From: Phallusia mammillata
Lineage: Eukaryota; Chordata; Ascidiacea; Phlebobranchia; Ascidiidae
Assembly (NCBI GenBank): GCA_003260075.1
Contig: QLIY01000551.1
Location: 17,826-81,825 of the forward strand
Length of the DNA: 64,000 nt
Direction: 5' to 3'
In this document: in pieces, positions 20,683-34,395 of the stretch
Layout of the letters: each line of letters starts with the position of its first letter
Position numbering within the stretch: position 1 is the first letter of the stretch
Notes under the pieces: generated by a model
Told to the model about the DNA's origin: nothing
Seen by the model: the letters and a program-made list of their open reading frames with translations, nothing else
The model's database searches: none
Made by a program: the position numbers and the translations under genes

Positions 20683-22455
20683 ACTTACATTGAATAAATG
20701 GTGACATAAGATAATCTGACTAAAAATGAGGGTCTTGCTTAACAAAATATACTGAAGGATAAAATTGAGATATAGTTATTGTGTGTCAGTTTAAAAACTG
20801 ATATCATGATCTTATTTACTAAACCATATTTACTAAACTATATCCATGGATTTATTGGATTACATGTTTGTGTTCATGTATACAATGTCCCCAAAATGAT
20901 TATCAAATCGTTCAAGTTGATGTGTTTCGAAGAACTGTTGCTGCAATTTACATATTTTGCACAAAAATACCATTTTTACCCGTTTGTTGTCTTTTTGTGT
21001 AATTGACAGTTTATTTGCAGTATTTGTTATTTCACATTTAACCAACAATTTTATTTTTAAACATATCTTTTTGATTTTAAAAACATTACTATTAACTGAT
21101 TTTTTTATTCCCAAATCTTTTTTTTAATTTGAATTTTGATTCAACTCAAGACCCAAGTCATTTCATAATCAATCTTCAGCTCCAAGAAGTTCACAAATGA
21201 TTTATCCGGCCATTTTTACAAACCTGCACATATAGGCAGAAATTAAAACAAAACAGAACAATACAACTACAATGTACACTAAAAAGCAGACAAATAAAAT
21301 CTTTCTAGCAGTAACAACTCGTAAATAAGTTTTCATCTTAAAAAACTTCATGAAAAACGCGCCATTTTACTGATATTGCTTGCCTTCTTTTACGTAAAAC
21401 GCAGAAAAACAAACAAACTACCGTAGTCTTTATTTACAAAAAAATATAACGAGTGCAATTGTTTTTTTTTCTGATGTTTTTTTCGTTTTGTTTTAATAAA
21501 GCCATTTCGCAAGTGATGTACGATTAATAATTCCAATTAAAAGCGCGAACAATTTCCGGACAAATGGTTGCCAACTAGTCACCATTTAAATACTACATGG
21601 GAAGTGTGATTTGTTTGGAAATGTGTCAGGTCGCAATACAAGAGCAGTAAACGACAGTTAACTAGTCGCTGCGTCGTTAAATTGGAATTGCGATGAAAAG
21701 GCTTTACCGAATTCAATGCAGCTATAAAAACAATACAGTGCGCGCATGACCTACTAACATTTTACGAAAAAGGTACTTACAAGATTGCGCGGTACATGTC
21801 ACATGTGACATAAGCCTTGGCGCAGTGTAATTTGAACTCAATGTCACAAAGAAAAGAGAGACAAAGGACTGGTCACGAGACTTACAAGAAGTGAAATGAA
21901 GCTGGCAATGAAAGATACGTAATCCTTCTTCAGCAGGAAACCGTTTGAGTGGAATTAGAGGAGCAAAGGACTGAATAACTCCTGTCACTTGGTTAAGAGG
22001 AAAAAAGGGATTTGTAGCAGCTAATTCACAAACGAACGTGGATTTTAAATTAAACTAATTTGAAGACAGAGTGACGTAATTATTTCACGGATCACTGATT
22101 TGTTTACCAGCTGTTTGTTCATGCGAAAAACCAGACGAAAACAAAGAGCGACTTGTTTCGAAAATTGGAACGTTTTTTATAACTTTGTTGTAAGTCATGA
22201 TATGTTGCGCGCTTGGTTTACAAGGACAGTTAATAACTAATAGTGTATATAACAGAAAGGAACATTCAGAGTCAAAACTAAACGGTGCTATTTTGTTTGA
22301 ATTAAGTTAGATTATTGCATTGTGTTTTTGACAACTTTTTTTCTGTCAGTACGTTATATATACACAATAAAATAACAAAAAAGGCTAATTATGCATCATG
22401 ATCCTTGTTTGTTTGCAGGTTTTAGTTGTGTTTTATCATTTTAGTTTTTATCAAA
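20528..22455. other. intergenic region
   Basis: AT-rich with no recognisable coding exon. A 44-base G tract is at 20638-20681. The region from about 21700 to 22455 should contain the promoter of the SLC66A1 gene. No duplicated flanks are seen at this G tract. Confidence 0.5.
20638..20681. repeat. G tract, 44 bases, probably artificial
   Basis: Pure G downstream of the orphan 7TM gene; no duplicated flank seen. Confidence 0.65.
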
Positions 22456-25400
22456 ATGTATCCAATTAATCCTCTAACTGCTTTGTTAAACGATCCATAC
22501 TCGAATGCAAGCGGAGCCAATATCACTAATTCATCTTGCCTGGCTCCTGACCCTATCGTGTGGGTCCACGAAATATTCGACGAATGCATTTACAATGTTA
22601 AGGAGGAAATCGGATTCATTTTTGGACTTATTTCAATTTTGTGCTGGATTTGTGCATCTTTGCCGTAAGTAGGCTTCAGCTGCAAATAAATTAAGATTTA
22701 ACTTGGAATTAAAAACTGGTCACTTATACTTTTGTTCATAACAAATTTGTATGTTTTTTAGGCAGCTGTATGAAAACTATAAGAAAGGGAAAGTGGATGA
22801 AGCCCTCTCATTTTGGTTTTTACTCATGTGGCTGCTTGGAGATTCAAGTAATATGGTGAGTTTGTTATAAACTTCACAATGCCGAAATCTTAATGATTGA
22901 AATTTTTACAATTCTGACATGGCTCCCATCATTTTTTTGAAAGGTTATGTATTTTTGACAACCTTAAATATAAAAAGGAAAGACCTGAACTACTTCTGAG
23001 CAAGATTTTATACAAACATATCGTAAATAAATCGTTTGGATTAAACAAATAAAAATGAAGCATTAAACACAGGATCTGTTCACATGTTTAATGATGAATA
23101 TAACGACACAAATAGATGTAAAAATTGTTTCCGCAAATTCTCATGCTATTTTTGTGTCTATTTGGGCTGTTATTTTCCTGATTAGACAACAAATGTAAAC
23201 AGAAAAGTGACATAAAAAATTGCTACCCTCGAAAAACCCTAATGTTTTTTCGTAGGTGGGGTGCATTTTAACCGACCAATTCCCAATCCAACTTTACACC
23301 GCTGTGTATTACGTTTCAATGGACATTATAATGCTGGTGCAGTTTGTGTATTATGCCTGGAAACACAAGCGTGCTAATAAAGGTGAGTCAAAACTATTTC
23401 CTGAAGTGAAAAGTTTGCTTCAAATGGATCGTAAGTTGTTGTATTTGTATTAAATTATGTGTGTAGACATAATAACCCTTGAAAAATGTCAAACTAAAAC
23501 ATGAATTTTAATACAATGCATTAATGCAAACAATACTGTGATTTAAAAAATACTTTATCAATGTAATTAAACCATCCAAGTACTTCAAAAAGTATTAAAT
23601 TTAAAACCCAAGCTGCAGACAGTACACTCGACCTATAAGGTCTCATCAGCTGCAGCTGGTGACGAGAGATTGGCCGTATTAGCTAGTGTGGCACTCCAGT
23701 TTGTTTGGAGTGTGCACCGTCTGCAGTTTATCATTTATTGGCTCGATGCTTTTGGATTTAAACCCAATTACTATATATTTTTTTAGCACAAAGAGGTGTA
23801 ATCAATGATGCATTCATGAATTCTTCTGGACAACCAAGTGAAAGGATCATTTGCTGTCTGTTTTTCAGTATTATGTTGCCTTTTGCAATGTATCAGAAAA
23901 GCTTAAACCCTTCAATGAGTTATACAAGCAACTCAAGAATCGGACGAAATATTCTTAGCGTCAGTAAAGACCCCAGCTTTATTGTATGGGTAAGATTTTA
24001 CTATGAACCGGTTAGCATTACTGGTTACTGTCATTGGACTTTTTGTAACAGAACTGGCTGAATAACATGACTTTTGTGATAGAACTGGCTGAAAAATATG
24101 ACTTTTGTGATAGAACCAGCAAAAAATATGACTTTTGTGGTAGAAACAGCTGACAAAAAAATTAAAACCCACCACTGACTATAACGTACATGCAGCCCAA
24201 TGATCATGGCATACTCATGTATAAAAATGGCGTTCTTTGATTTAATATATTCATGCCATGCTCTTGCATTGTAACAGTTTTAACTGTCATTTGTAGTGGT
24301 GTCACTCAGTTTCTAGACCTTATTAATAAAGATCAACATTACCTAATTGTTCCTGTGTGTTTTAGACTCCAAAGACGATAATAGGTTACGCTGTTGGGTG
24401 CATTTCATCTGCTTTTTATCTTGGATCAAGACTTCCACAAATAAGGAAAAATGTAAGTTTATTCTTAATACTTGTCAGAGTTAAAACAACAGTTAAATTG
24501 GGCATCTTGTTAAGAACATTCTTACTTTAATGTATCTAGTAAATATGTAGCATATAGTGAAAAAATGAAACTTGAGCCATAGTTATCAGAAGCAACCCCA
24601 CCAAGTACGTGCTGGAATTTGATAACGGAGTTTTAAAACATAAAAAAGTGGAATTTGGGGGGGGGGGTTTAATACTTGTCACAGTTAAAATAACAGTTAA
24701 ATTGGGCATCTTGTTACGAACATCCATACTTTAATATATCCAGTAAATTTGTAGCATATAGTGAAAAATGAAACTTGAGCCATGGTTATCAGAAGCAACC
24801 CCACCAAGTACATGCTGGAATTTGATAACGGAGTTTTAAAACATAAAAAAGTGGAATTTGACCCTGCCAGAGGGGAAGTTGGCACACTGGTAATTGACTC
24901 AGGAAAGCTGAGCAATGTATAATCATGATTATTCATGTAAAACATTCTTATTTGACTATGTTCTAGACTCTAGAGAAAGTTTAAAGTCCATTATTCTGTC
25001 TTGTGATGCAAAATTTCTCTTTTTTAATTATATATCCAACAAACATTTTTAGTATCTACGTCAGCAAACGGAAGGAGTTTCTCCCATCATGTTCTTTCTT
25101 GCTGTTTCAGGAAACACTCTGTATGGAGCCTCAGTAAGTAAAATTTATTCTTTCAAGACGTTGAAAATTTGGACCCCGTTTTTTGTAACGTAACAACATT
25201 TTTTGGGAGGTAAATACGTTAAATCGGGAATCCACAAGCTCTTTACATTGCTTGAAGCTATTTTTTTGCTGATTGGCCTTCAATAACTTAACAAACATTC
25301 TGTGCACACAAGTAAATTACAGCTACTCACTATGACACTGATACAGCAACAGGCAAAGAATTATTTTTGCAGCAATTTGTTTCCCACCAAGTCGTTAAAA

Positions 25401-26619
25401 CATTCTATGACTCTGACATATTGCTTTTGTGTACAGTATACACAATGTGGTATTTCCAGTAGCGAATTAGCATTGAATAGGCAGTGATTTTTGTCACTGT
25501 GGGGCCAAATACAATTACCAAGATTAGATCATGGGCCGCACCTGTATATAACAAAAGCTGATTTTACTTTGTTGCGCACCAAAAATGCTAAACTAAAAGT
25601 AAAATTCGCATTTCATTGCAAGCACATTATTCAAACTGGTCGCAGAAAAACAGCACCGGGTGCATTAATCTGATTCAAAAATATAAAACAATTGGACTTG
25701 TTAGACAGTACATTTGAAATCCAACTGTCTCTGCGGGCCGCACAACATTTAACTAACAGGCTGCATTTGGCCCACTGGCCGCAGGTTGCATACCCCTGGT
25801 GTACAGCATACATAATGTGGTAATTCCAGCAGCAAATTACCATTGGCAGTGATTAAGATTCGTGACTTTGTTAACTAAATTAATGACATCAAAAGTAGAA
25901 CAAGTAGTTAAAAAAAGTCATGGAAAATGTTTTTTTTTCAGATTTTAATGCAGGATCCCAATCCTGGTCATACTTGGTCTGAGTTCTTGCTTTTCCACAT
26001 GCCATGGCTGATTGGATCACTAGGAACACTTGCACTTGATTTTACTGTGAGTATTTGCTAAAATTAATCTGCTTTGCCATCAACTAGAAAAAAATGAGAG
26101 CATTTTCGTTTTGTTTTATTTGAGAAGTTACGCTGTTTGTATCAACCAACTAAAAATCTACTTTTCATTTTTTAGAAAATTGTTTGAAAGTTGTTTGTTG
26201 TAAGTCAGCTTTAAGAAGCATTATTTTAATGATATTTAACTGGTAAATTACCTGTGACATTATTTTTTGTTCACACATTAAACTGGTCTTACACATTAAA
26301 ATGTATTTGTCTGCTTTTTTGTAAGTTTTATTTAGTTAATCAACAATAAAAAACGTTGCATATAGTGGCAAAGTGACTATTATGTAAATGTCAAATCTAG
26401 TTTTATTTTAAGCCGACTTTTAATTGAGCATTATGCAATTAAAAGCCCACTGTGCAAGATTTCTACAAACTTGTCAATGGATTTCTGTAAAAACAATCTA
26501 TTTTTTTACAGATTCTAATTCAAATCTTGTATTACGGGAACAAATGCTGCACGAAAAAGTTTAAACCTGTTTTGTTGGTGGAAGACAATGACCAAGACAA
26601 CAATCCACTTCTTGTTTGA
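22456..26619 (+). CDS. SLC66A1: SLC66A1/PQLC2, lysosomal cationic amino acid transporter (complete)
   Basis: Eight exons join in frame to 337 aa: 22456-22664, 22762-22855, 23256-23382, 23787-23989, 24366-24452, 25053-25133, 25942-26046, 26512-26619 (stop TGA). The first PQ-loop (SLPQLYENYKKGKVDEALSF) spans the exon 1-2 junction at about residue 70. The second (YLGSRLPQIRKN) is at about residue 235. Family hallmarks include LLMWLLGDSSNM, FPIQLYTAVYYV, SGNTLYG and HMPWLIGSLGTLALDF. The protein should have seven helices and export lysine, arginine and histidine-type solutes from the lysosome. The C-terminal NNPLLV matches the dileucine-type lysosomal sorting signal of this family. The N-terminal lumenal segment has N-x-S/T sites. 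Length is somewhat above the mammalian 291 aa because of longer N-terminal and central loops. All junction phases agree. Confidence 0.94.
23610..23755. repeat. dispersed repeat family B in an SLC66A1 intron
   Basis: Starts CTGCAGACAGTACACTCGAC and ends GTGCACCGTCTGCAGTTTAT. It lies 30 bases before exon 4. Confidence 0.7.
23999..24176. mobile_element. CCGGTT-family element, one end missing
   Basis: Opposite orientation in an SLC66A1 intron. It starts inside the family sequence (GAACCGGTTAGCATTACTGG) about 10 bases after the exon 4 donor and ends at CCCACCACTG. Four internal units are visible. Confidence 0.7.
24465..24860. repeat. local direct duplication around an 11-base G tract
   Basis: About 190 bases before 24657-24667 recur after it with some ten differences, in an SLC66A1 intron. 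Confidence 0.8.
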
Positions 26620-27207
26620 ACATAGCACTTCTGAAAAACCCAACTTATTAGGGCAAATACCCAAGACAGTGGGTAAAAGGGGTGTCATAAGAGAAATATT
26701 GTATGTCTTTATCCCTGCTTTACCAGTGTTACGGTGTTTGATGGTTTTAAACATTTCTGTGGACTTGTATCAAACCCTAGTCTCCTTATACCGATACCGA
26801 AAACTTGTTAGTTTTTATTCAACTGGGTTTCCTTTGTTTAGAAACTTGAGTTAAAAGTACATTCTGTCGTAATTGGGGGGGGGGTTGCTTCACCAGTGTT
26901 ACGGTGTTTGATGGTTTTAAACATTTTTGTGGACTTGTATCAAATCCTAGTCTTACTCTTCTTATACCAAAAACTTGTTGGTTTTTATTTAATTTAGTTT
27001 CCTTTGTTTAGAAACTTGAGTTAAAAGTACATTCTGTCGTAATTTTATCAGCGAAATCGACTTGTGATTCCTGTTTATCACATTTTTTGTTTTTTGTCAC
27101 ATCCGAATTCCAAGCTGTTCTTTTTTAGACATGTGCTAAAAATGTTTTTGTTAATGCTCTGCTAATCTCTAAATGGGATTGGAATTTAATTAAATTATAC
27201 TTTAAAC

Positions 27208-27767
27208 CAGTGGTTCTCAAACTCGGTTTTCGGGGCCGCATGTGGCTCCCAACTGCTTATTTTGCGGCTCGCACCAGACCTCAGAAAACCACCAAACATT
27301 GCTATTTTAGCTTTNNNNNNNNNNNNNNNNNNNNNNNNNNNNNNNNNNNNNNNNNNNNNNNNNNNNNNNNNNNNNNNNNNNNNNNNNNNNNNNNNNNNNN
27401 NNNNNNNNNNNNNNNNNNNNNNNNNNNNNNNNNNNNNNNNNNNNNNNNNNNNNNNNNNNNNNNNNNNNNNNNNNNNNNNNNNNNNNNNNNNNNNNNNNNN
27501 NNNNNNNNNNNNNNNNNNNNNNNTGCTTCAACTTTTCCTCAAAGTGTCTGTTAACCCTCAAACGTGCTGTCAACTTTGCACACTACCCAGCATAATACAA
27601 CGATGTTATTTCATTTACCTCTGAAAATAGACACAATTACCACACATAACCTAACTACACCATCACAGAACAATGGTTGTTGTTTTTAACCGTTTGGGGG
27701 GGGGGGTCCCTACATACTCAAAAAGGTACCATTTGGCCCCGACAATAAAAAAGTTTGAGAACCACTG
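27208..27767. mobile_element. hAT-type element with corrupted interior
   Basis: Ends CAGTGGTTCTCAAAC and GTTTGAGAACCACTG are flanked by CTTTAAAC (27200-27207) and CTTTAAAA (27768-27775). The interior has an N gap (27315-27523), then 172 bases that repeat the unique sequence at 27832-28003, then a G tract. The interior is therefore misassembled. Confidence 0.8.
27315..27523. other. assembly gap (209 N)
   Basis: A run of N inside a hAT element. Confidence 1.
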
Positions 27768-30700
27768 CTTTAAAACCTGCTATCTCTATACAACAAAAAG
27801 CAATGAATTTGTTACATACATTTGACACACAAACTCAACTTTTCCTCAAAGTGTCTGTTAACCCTCAAATGTGCTGTCAACTTTGCACAATACCCAGCAT
27901 AATACAACAATGTGATTTCACTTACCTCTGAAAATAGACACAATTATCACACACAACCTAACTACACCATCACAGAACAATGGTTGTTGTTTTTAACCGT
28001 TTTAAACATGGTGTTTTGCGCTATTAGGTGCTTATATAGACACAATTTTAATGCATTATGACATTTTAATGTTTTATGTTAAGAAAGTGTGCTTTTGTTT
28101 CTAGAACAATTTTTTGTGCAGTGTAAGCCTTACGGTTGAACTGCATTTTCTTATTTGCGATTTTTGCTGTGTGTCTTACATTTTTTGCAACTAAAACCAA
28201 ATCTGCTGCCTTTTGGTCAAACTTTTCGGGAACCCCTCATTGTGCTTGTTACTTTTTTGTCATTTGCCTTTTTCTTCTGCTTCTCGCTTTTGTAAATAAC
28301 TCGTTCCAAAACCACATTCCGAATTAGAACTTAAACGCAAATAACATACATAGTCTGCATTTGCGGTTGGTGGCAGGCCTGCATGTTATTTCGGAGGCTA
28401 AAACTGTTGTCAACTTTTTATCACTTTGTAATCGTCAAGATAATAGTTACCGACATTTTACTCTAATTTTTCGAGTTAAAAAGGTCTAATTCGCCCAAAA
28501 ATGTATTCGGAACTTGAACAGAGACGCAATATTGTTTTTCGATGATTTAGGTAGGTGTTAATTCTTTGTTTGCCGTGTTGAGAACAAAATTAGTTGTTTT
28601 AGGGCGGTGAACGCATCATACAGACATAAATACAGCAAATTAAACTTTTACGAATAGTTGACATACAATTGTTCAGTGTAATAACTACTCATCAAAACTA
28701 TGTTTTCACCACACCTGGCGTGCCTCCTAATATATTTACTGCTCGATAACTTGAACAAGTCCTGGTCATAATATACATGGTTTCATAATTTTGTAGCCTT
28801 CCATTTTTTTCTCTAGTATTCGTTACGTCACCACATACGTCAACGAGATACGTCATTTTACACTTACGTATACTGTACTATACTGTTAACGTATTGAGAA
28901 AGAAAACGTTTAAATAGTTAAATAGCGGTGTTAAACTTATTTGTATTGATTTTAACTCCGAATAGCCCCCTTAAATATCGAACACCATTTTTGTTGTATA
29001 TTGGACCTCCAGTACTGTTTCATTTCAATTTCATTGCATCAATACAGCGAGTTTTCCATCTGTGCTTTTTCGAATTGTGTTAGTTTTTGTACTATATCTA
29101 GTTTTTTTATCAATAGTTTGAATTGGGTCTTATGTTAAACACATAGTCAAAAATGAGGCTATTGGCACAGAGCATTTTTGGGGGGTTTTGGAGTGGTTCA
29201 TTGAACATTAAACATTTATTTGTCTAACCCTAGCAATCTCAGGTCCGTAGAGAGCAACAAACTTTAAATAGAGACCCTTTAACAAAAGTAAATTTAAATA
29301 GAAAATTACAACACGCAATTTGTGCGTGACACATTGCGACTAACGCAGTTGTAATTATACATTTACATCCAGGTCGTACATAAATTCAGATCATTTGTAA
29401 CAAATTGCCATTCTTATCAAAGACTATGACATCACAAGCATCAATGCAACAATTGAAGCTTTTAAACAAAAATAAAGTTCAGTCAGTTAGCAGTGACAGT
29501 AGATGCAGTTTAGATAGGGACTGAGTGACCGAGCTGGGGTAGTTGTGAAGGCATAGGAGATGTTAACCTACTACATCCGATTGGAAAAGGAATTAAGCTG
29601 GACTTATCTGCGTTGTAGACGCAATCTCATAAATTCCAACTGAACAACGTACAAGACGAGCCCCTTGTGAAACTGAACGCAATCACAGTAAGTGTTAGGT
29701 TGGTAACGAAATATTCTACCCGAATCTATTGATTTTTCTTGTCTTGCAAGGCCTTTTTACCATCTTATGACCTTACCTTGCAAGCAGATCTACTGTGTAG
29801 CATGGAATGCAAAATCAAGTAGTGACATTTTTAACCTGCTGGTTTACTATTTTTAACAACAGCACAGTTAGATAATCGGTTAAACAGAATTAGTTTAGTT
29901 GTTAATTGTCTTTACTGCAGTTTATCCGTACGAACGAAAGGAGTTATTACTTGCCAGTGCATTAACGAACTCGAAAATTATTTAAATATTAATTCTATAA
30001 ACTTGTTGGGGTTACCTAAACAATTTTTTACAATCTATGTTTAAAATGACGCAGGTCTTATCAATGGATTAAGTTTTTACAGTTAAGTTGTGGATAAATG
30101 AAGACAATTTAGTGTGCTTCTGGTTGTAAGTTTGAGGGATAAAGGTTGTAATTTCTTGCTGCTTTAAGAGAGATTTACAAATAACAAATAAAAACAAAAC
30201 TTAACAGCTGGCAAATAGCCAAGAGAAGTCATTTTCTTACTTTCAAAATGCCGTTATATTTAGGAAAACAGCTTATTTATGGCATGAAGACGAGTAGGTT
30301 ATATACAGCTCTTTGATTCTGCTTAACTTCTCAAATTAAAAATGTATTAGTATCACCCTGTTGAGACTATCCCATACAAATGAAACGAAATAAACACAAA
30401 AGCACGTTTTCGCAATTCTTACAGCTAAAATCCAATTGACTACGGCAAAAAAGGCAATATAGATTGTGGCTCGTACGTTTTGTCTATGACGCGGGCTCGT
30501 TGAACAATCGTTACGAATGTATCCTTTGTCGCCCTGGGAAAACAACTTTAGCGTGTAGAAGATGCCGGTCGCCGTGTTTTATGATGGGTCGGTGTGCTCG
30601 CTACGGGATGGCTGTGTCAATAATATGTCAGCAAAGCCCACCACAGCCGCAATATGCTTGTTTTAAATCGCTTTAATGTTTGGCTATTTTCAGAATAGTT

Positions 30701-32482
30701 TCCTAAATTAAAGCGCTACCTGTATTGCTGAGCTAACTGTTGGGTGACCTAACGTCGGTGTTTTTCATTTGTTGAGCAAAGCAACGCGCGTATTACATTA
30801 TTTTTAGATGCATTAATGCTGAATTTATGCATGCAGACAGTAAGAGGACTTTATAAAGCAGCATTCGTGCAAGTCTCAACAGGGTTTTGCCGTTAAGCTT
30901 AAGTAGAGCAGCTTGTAAGACATATATTTTCTTGTAACGTCGCAAAAACAGCTGAACACAATGTTTTTCTGCAACAGGAATAGTCTGTTAAGTGTCCTGT
31001 GAAAAATGCTGCGTTCTGCTGCGACATTCATTTGAGGAAACATTCTTTTGCACCGAATCTACATTATTCATAAGTGAACCGCAAAGCAAGATGGAAGAAA
31101 GTAAAAGGTAATACATTTGTTGTGATTTAAACGTATGTATTGCGTCTTATTTGTAGTATCTCGCAGTAGTAGTATGTTCTGCTGCATAAGCATTTTAGTC
31201 AGCACACACACAATATTGCTGACTACTATTCTATCTGCGCATGCCGATCAATACAGGCTTAACAACTCAATGGGCACTGGGAATGTTATCTATGTTTTAG
31301 TTATAATACTTAAGTTTACACACATGCTCTTGGTAGAGCCAAACGCCAAAAGCTGTGATTGTTTTTCACTGGAGGAAATGTTATTTTGAGTAAAAATGTG
31401 CGACCGTTTGAAACAAATACTTCGAAACAACTGTCTGAAAATAGGTATTTGACAAGTGGATTTTATCTATACTTCCGAAGAATACATTCATTCATTTTTC
31501 AAAAACTTTCTTTTCATTTGAATGAAGCGCTTAATATTTTTTACAATTGTTAAATGGTCTTTGTTTGGTCGTAACTACCTGTGTACGTAAGGTACCAATA
31601 TATACGTCATAAATCAATCTGTGACGTAACAAATCCAAACTTCAAAGACAGTATGGGATCTGTCAAGTTTGCAGAAAGCACAACGAAAAACCCCAATGGG
31701 CCGGAGTATATAAATAATTAATGGCCTAATAGAAATCACAACGTGGCTTTTGGGTCCCGGAAGAAGTTTGGACGAGCTTAGCAAGCAAACAGTTGGTAAT
31801 AGTTGTCAGACTTTGGCTAATCAATAAACACAAACTTACACTACAGTGTTACATGGTCGAAATGCCCTAAGCGGTCGCGTATATAGCACGTTGAACCTAT
31901 CTGTGATGCCAACCCCCTACTAATGCATCTTCAGTATGTTATTTCAATCGTGCAATCAATAGGTATTTATTTTTATCGTATGTATTTCCAGGTATGATTT
32001 TTAAGTGTTTTTAAGAAACAATCTATACAATGAATCCCCTATAATGTGTTTTAACCACGTACTTATCTGGTTGTGAGCAAGGCTGAACAAAATCTATGTG
32101 AGATTTTTAAAAAACGCTAGCGGCCTGTCAACCAATTTCAGGATGTTGTAATTTGGTTGAATGCCTTCGCAGTTAACACAGACAAGACAAATGCTTTGCT
32201 CAAACATTACAACGCAATTGCTACAACCAGTAACACACTAATACTTGTAGCAAGGCTAGTTTAAACCCTGTACTTGTGTTTTGTTCAGCGTTTGCAATTG
32301 CTTTCTCATGTAACAGTTTGATTTGTTACATTACACAAAGATGTATAAAGCATCGCGTTTGTGTAGAAATATTTTTTAATGTTTACAAACAGGTCACAAA
32401 ACTTACGCAAGTCCAAAAGGCCTATTACTATTCTTAAATGCGTATCCAACTAATGTGAAAAAGTAATGTGAATCTTCAGTAT

Positions 32483-32498
32483 TTTATTCAAATAGAAT
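32483..32498 (-). repeat. SL-like motif (complement), copy 2
   Basis: The minus strand reads ATTCTATTTGAATAAA, 15 of 16 bases. Confidence 0.55.
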
Positions 32499-32964
32499 AA
32501 ATGAACATTAAAAGTCTTGTGGAAGTCAATGCTTGAAGTATTTGATCGATTAGACACCAAAAATATTGGTTAGTGTTAAAATTATTAATGTAGTGTGAAA
32601 ATATGTGTTAAAACTACAAAACTTTATATGCTGTGTCAAATTGCTTGAAGTAGTGTCAAAATATTTGATGTAGTGTAAAATCAGCAACTACAGCTTCAAT
32701 GTGTTGGAAAGTCGACCACATACATGCATTATAAACAGGCCTAGGAACGGCGTATATTTCCATAGGGACGCAACAGCAGCTAATGAAAGCCTCATGGGCC
32801 TTCCCGTCATACCAATTTGACTGACAGGCCTGAAAGTCTGCATCCTGTTCTGCATGTTGCAATTCAGCTCGTTAAAGGTGACGTCGTTGTGTCATTGTAT
32901 CGTTGACGAGGGCTACTGTATTCAAATTAGACAAAACTGCCATCATTGTGTCATTTTTGCGCAA

Positions 32965-33260
32965 CGGACATGTACAAAAGTTTAATGATGAAAATAACGG
33001 CCCAAATAGACGTAAAAAGCGACATGCATATTTCAAACGTTTCGGCAAATGCTCATTCGATCATCAGTGATATGAAGGCCACATCAGTTATGCCCGTTTA
33101 TATACACTTGAGTCACGTGAAGGAATGATAAAAAGGTACGAAATATTTTACTGATGATGGCATGATCATTTGCCGAAACGTTTGAAATATAAAGCACGTC
33201 GCTTTTTACGTGCATTTGGGCCGTTATTTTCACCATTAAACTTATGAACAGATCCGTATA
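32965..33260. repeat. dispersed repeat family A, near-complete copy
   Basis: Inverted halves: GATGAAAATAACGGCCCAAA at the left and GGGCCGTTATTTTCACCATT at the right. The central part has CATTCGATCATCAGTGATAT and TGATGATGGCATGATCATTT. Confidence 0.75.
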
Positions 33261-34127
33261 GGGGGGGGGGTATATACTAGTTTCCTATAGGTTGGATCAA
33301 TGCCGTTTAAGCAAAAAAATTCCAAGGAAATAACCTGCAAGCCTATAATGCCCTGGTGAAAGTTTACAATTATTAAAAAAAATTGGATAAAAATCTTGCT
33401 GATCGTTTGGTAGTCCCTCACACGGACTCGATATTGAGTAACACTGCTTTTGAGGATTTAAAAAGTTGTAACGGTGTGAAAATTATCATTGCAAGAAAAC
33501 GCACAATGTGACAAAACGTTGGTGGACACGGCGGTTGTAAATCCAACAGCAAATCTGAATCGGATTTAAGCGATTATCAGCGATGCAGCATATTGTCCAC
33601 GCGGATTACTATTGGCCCATCTGTCACAATCGATGCTTGACAACCGAACTATCCGATTTTGATCAACCAACAAAAGCAATTTGCCGTTTTAGACTACACC
33701 ACTTTATGTGGAATGTGTTTAATATTAGCCGTCCATGCACAGAAGTTGCAAAGCATGAAACGGGTTAGAAAGTTAGTTTTATATCGTAAAGTACTAAGTG
33801 CTGCTAAGAACGAGATTTTTTACATTAGACATAGCCAAGATTAAGCACTTTTGCCAACTATTTTAGTCGATTAAGACAGATCCTTGCAACGCCTGATCGC
33901 ACAAGACTTGCTGGTCTATATAAACAGTTTTTTGTGTGCTTGTGAGGTGTACGTATTTGTTGGCATTAGAGCTCTGCCTGAAAAGGTCGAAGCAAGGGCC
34001 TGTTTCTAAAAATCGATATGTGTGTGCTGCTCTTCGCTAAAGATCAGCGACAGAATATAGCTTCGCAATGGCTGAACGCCCAAGTCGCTACTATTTGTCA
34101 GTTCCCCCTATAGTTTTTGTAGCAAAC

Positions 34128-34395
34128 GCACGAGCTCCCTGGGTGCACTGTGTTAGCAACATCAAATGTGCACGCTGCGGGCGAACATACGTTTATGCGC
34201 AGCATGGATTTATATGTGTCCAGGCATACACACAAGCTCCCTGACTGCACAGAGGACCACTGTGAGCAACATTAGATGTACGCATGTGGTTACATACAAG
34301 TTTATGTGCAGCATAGATTTTTTGAGTGTCCGGGCATACACACAAGCTCCCTGAGTACACTGAGGACCACTGTGAAAAACATTAGATGTACACAC
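34128..34395. repeat. tandem repeat, about 115-bp unit, 2-2.5 copies
   Basis: GGCATACACACAAGCTCCCTGA and GAGGACCACTGTGA...ACATTAGATGTAC recur at about 115-base spacing. A diverged unit precedes at 34128. Confidence 0.7.

Larger units (their letters stand above)
26620..32960. other. gene-poor stretch downstream of SLC66A1
   Basis: No exon could be supported. It begins with a duplicated 3' flank (26720-26874 and 26885-27043 around a G tract), then a hAT element interrupted by an N gap. From about 28000 to 32960 the sequence is mostly unique, AT-rich and without a recognisable repeat. Short frames such as 28136-28327 and 30464-30676 have no domain. Regulatory sequence or non-coding transcripts cannot be excluded. 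Confidence 0.5.

Noticed and set aside
28136-28327. Short hydrophobic plus-strand frame
   Set aside because: AT-rich sequence readily gives Phe/Leu-rich peptides; no supporting splice sites or homology that I recognise.
34128-34395. CRISPR-like array
   Set aside because: Two to two and a half units of about 115 bases with no regular spacers; an animal genome.
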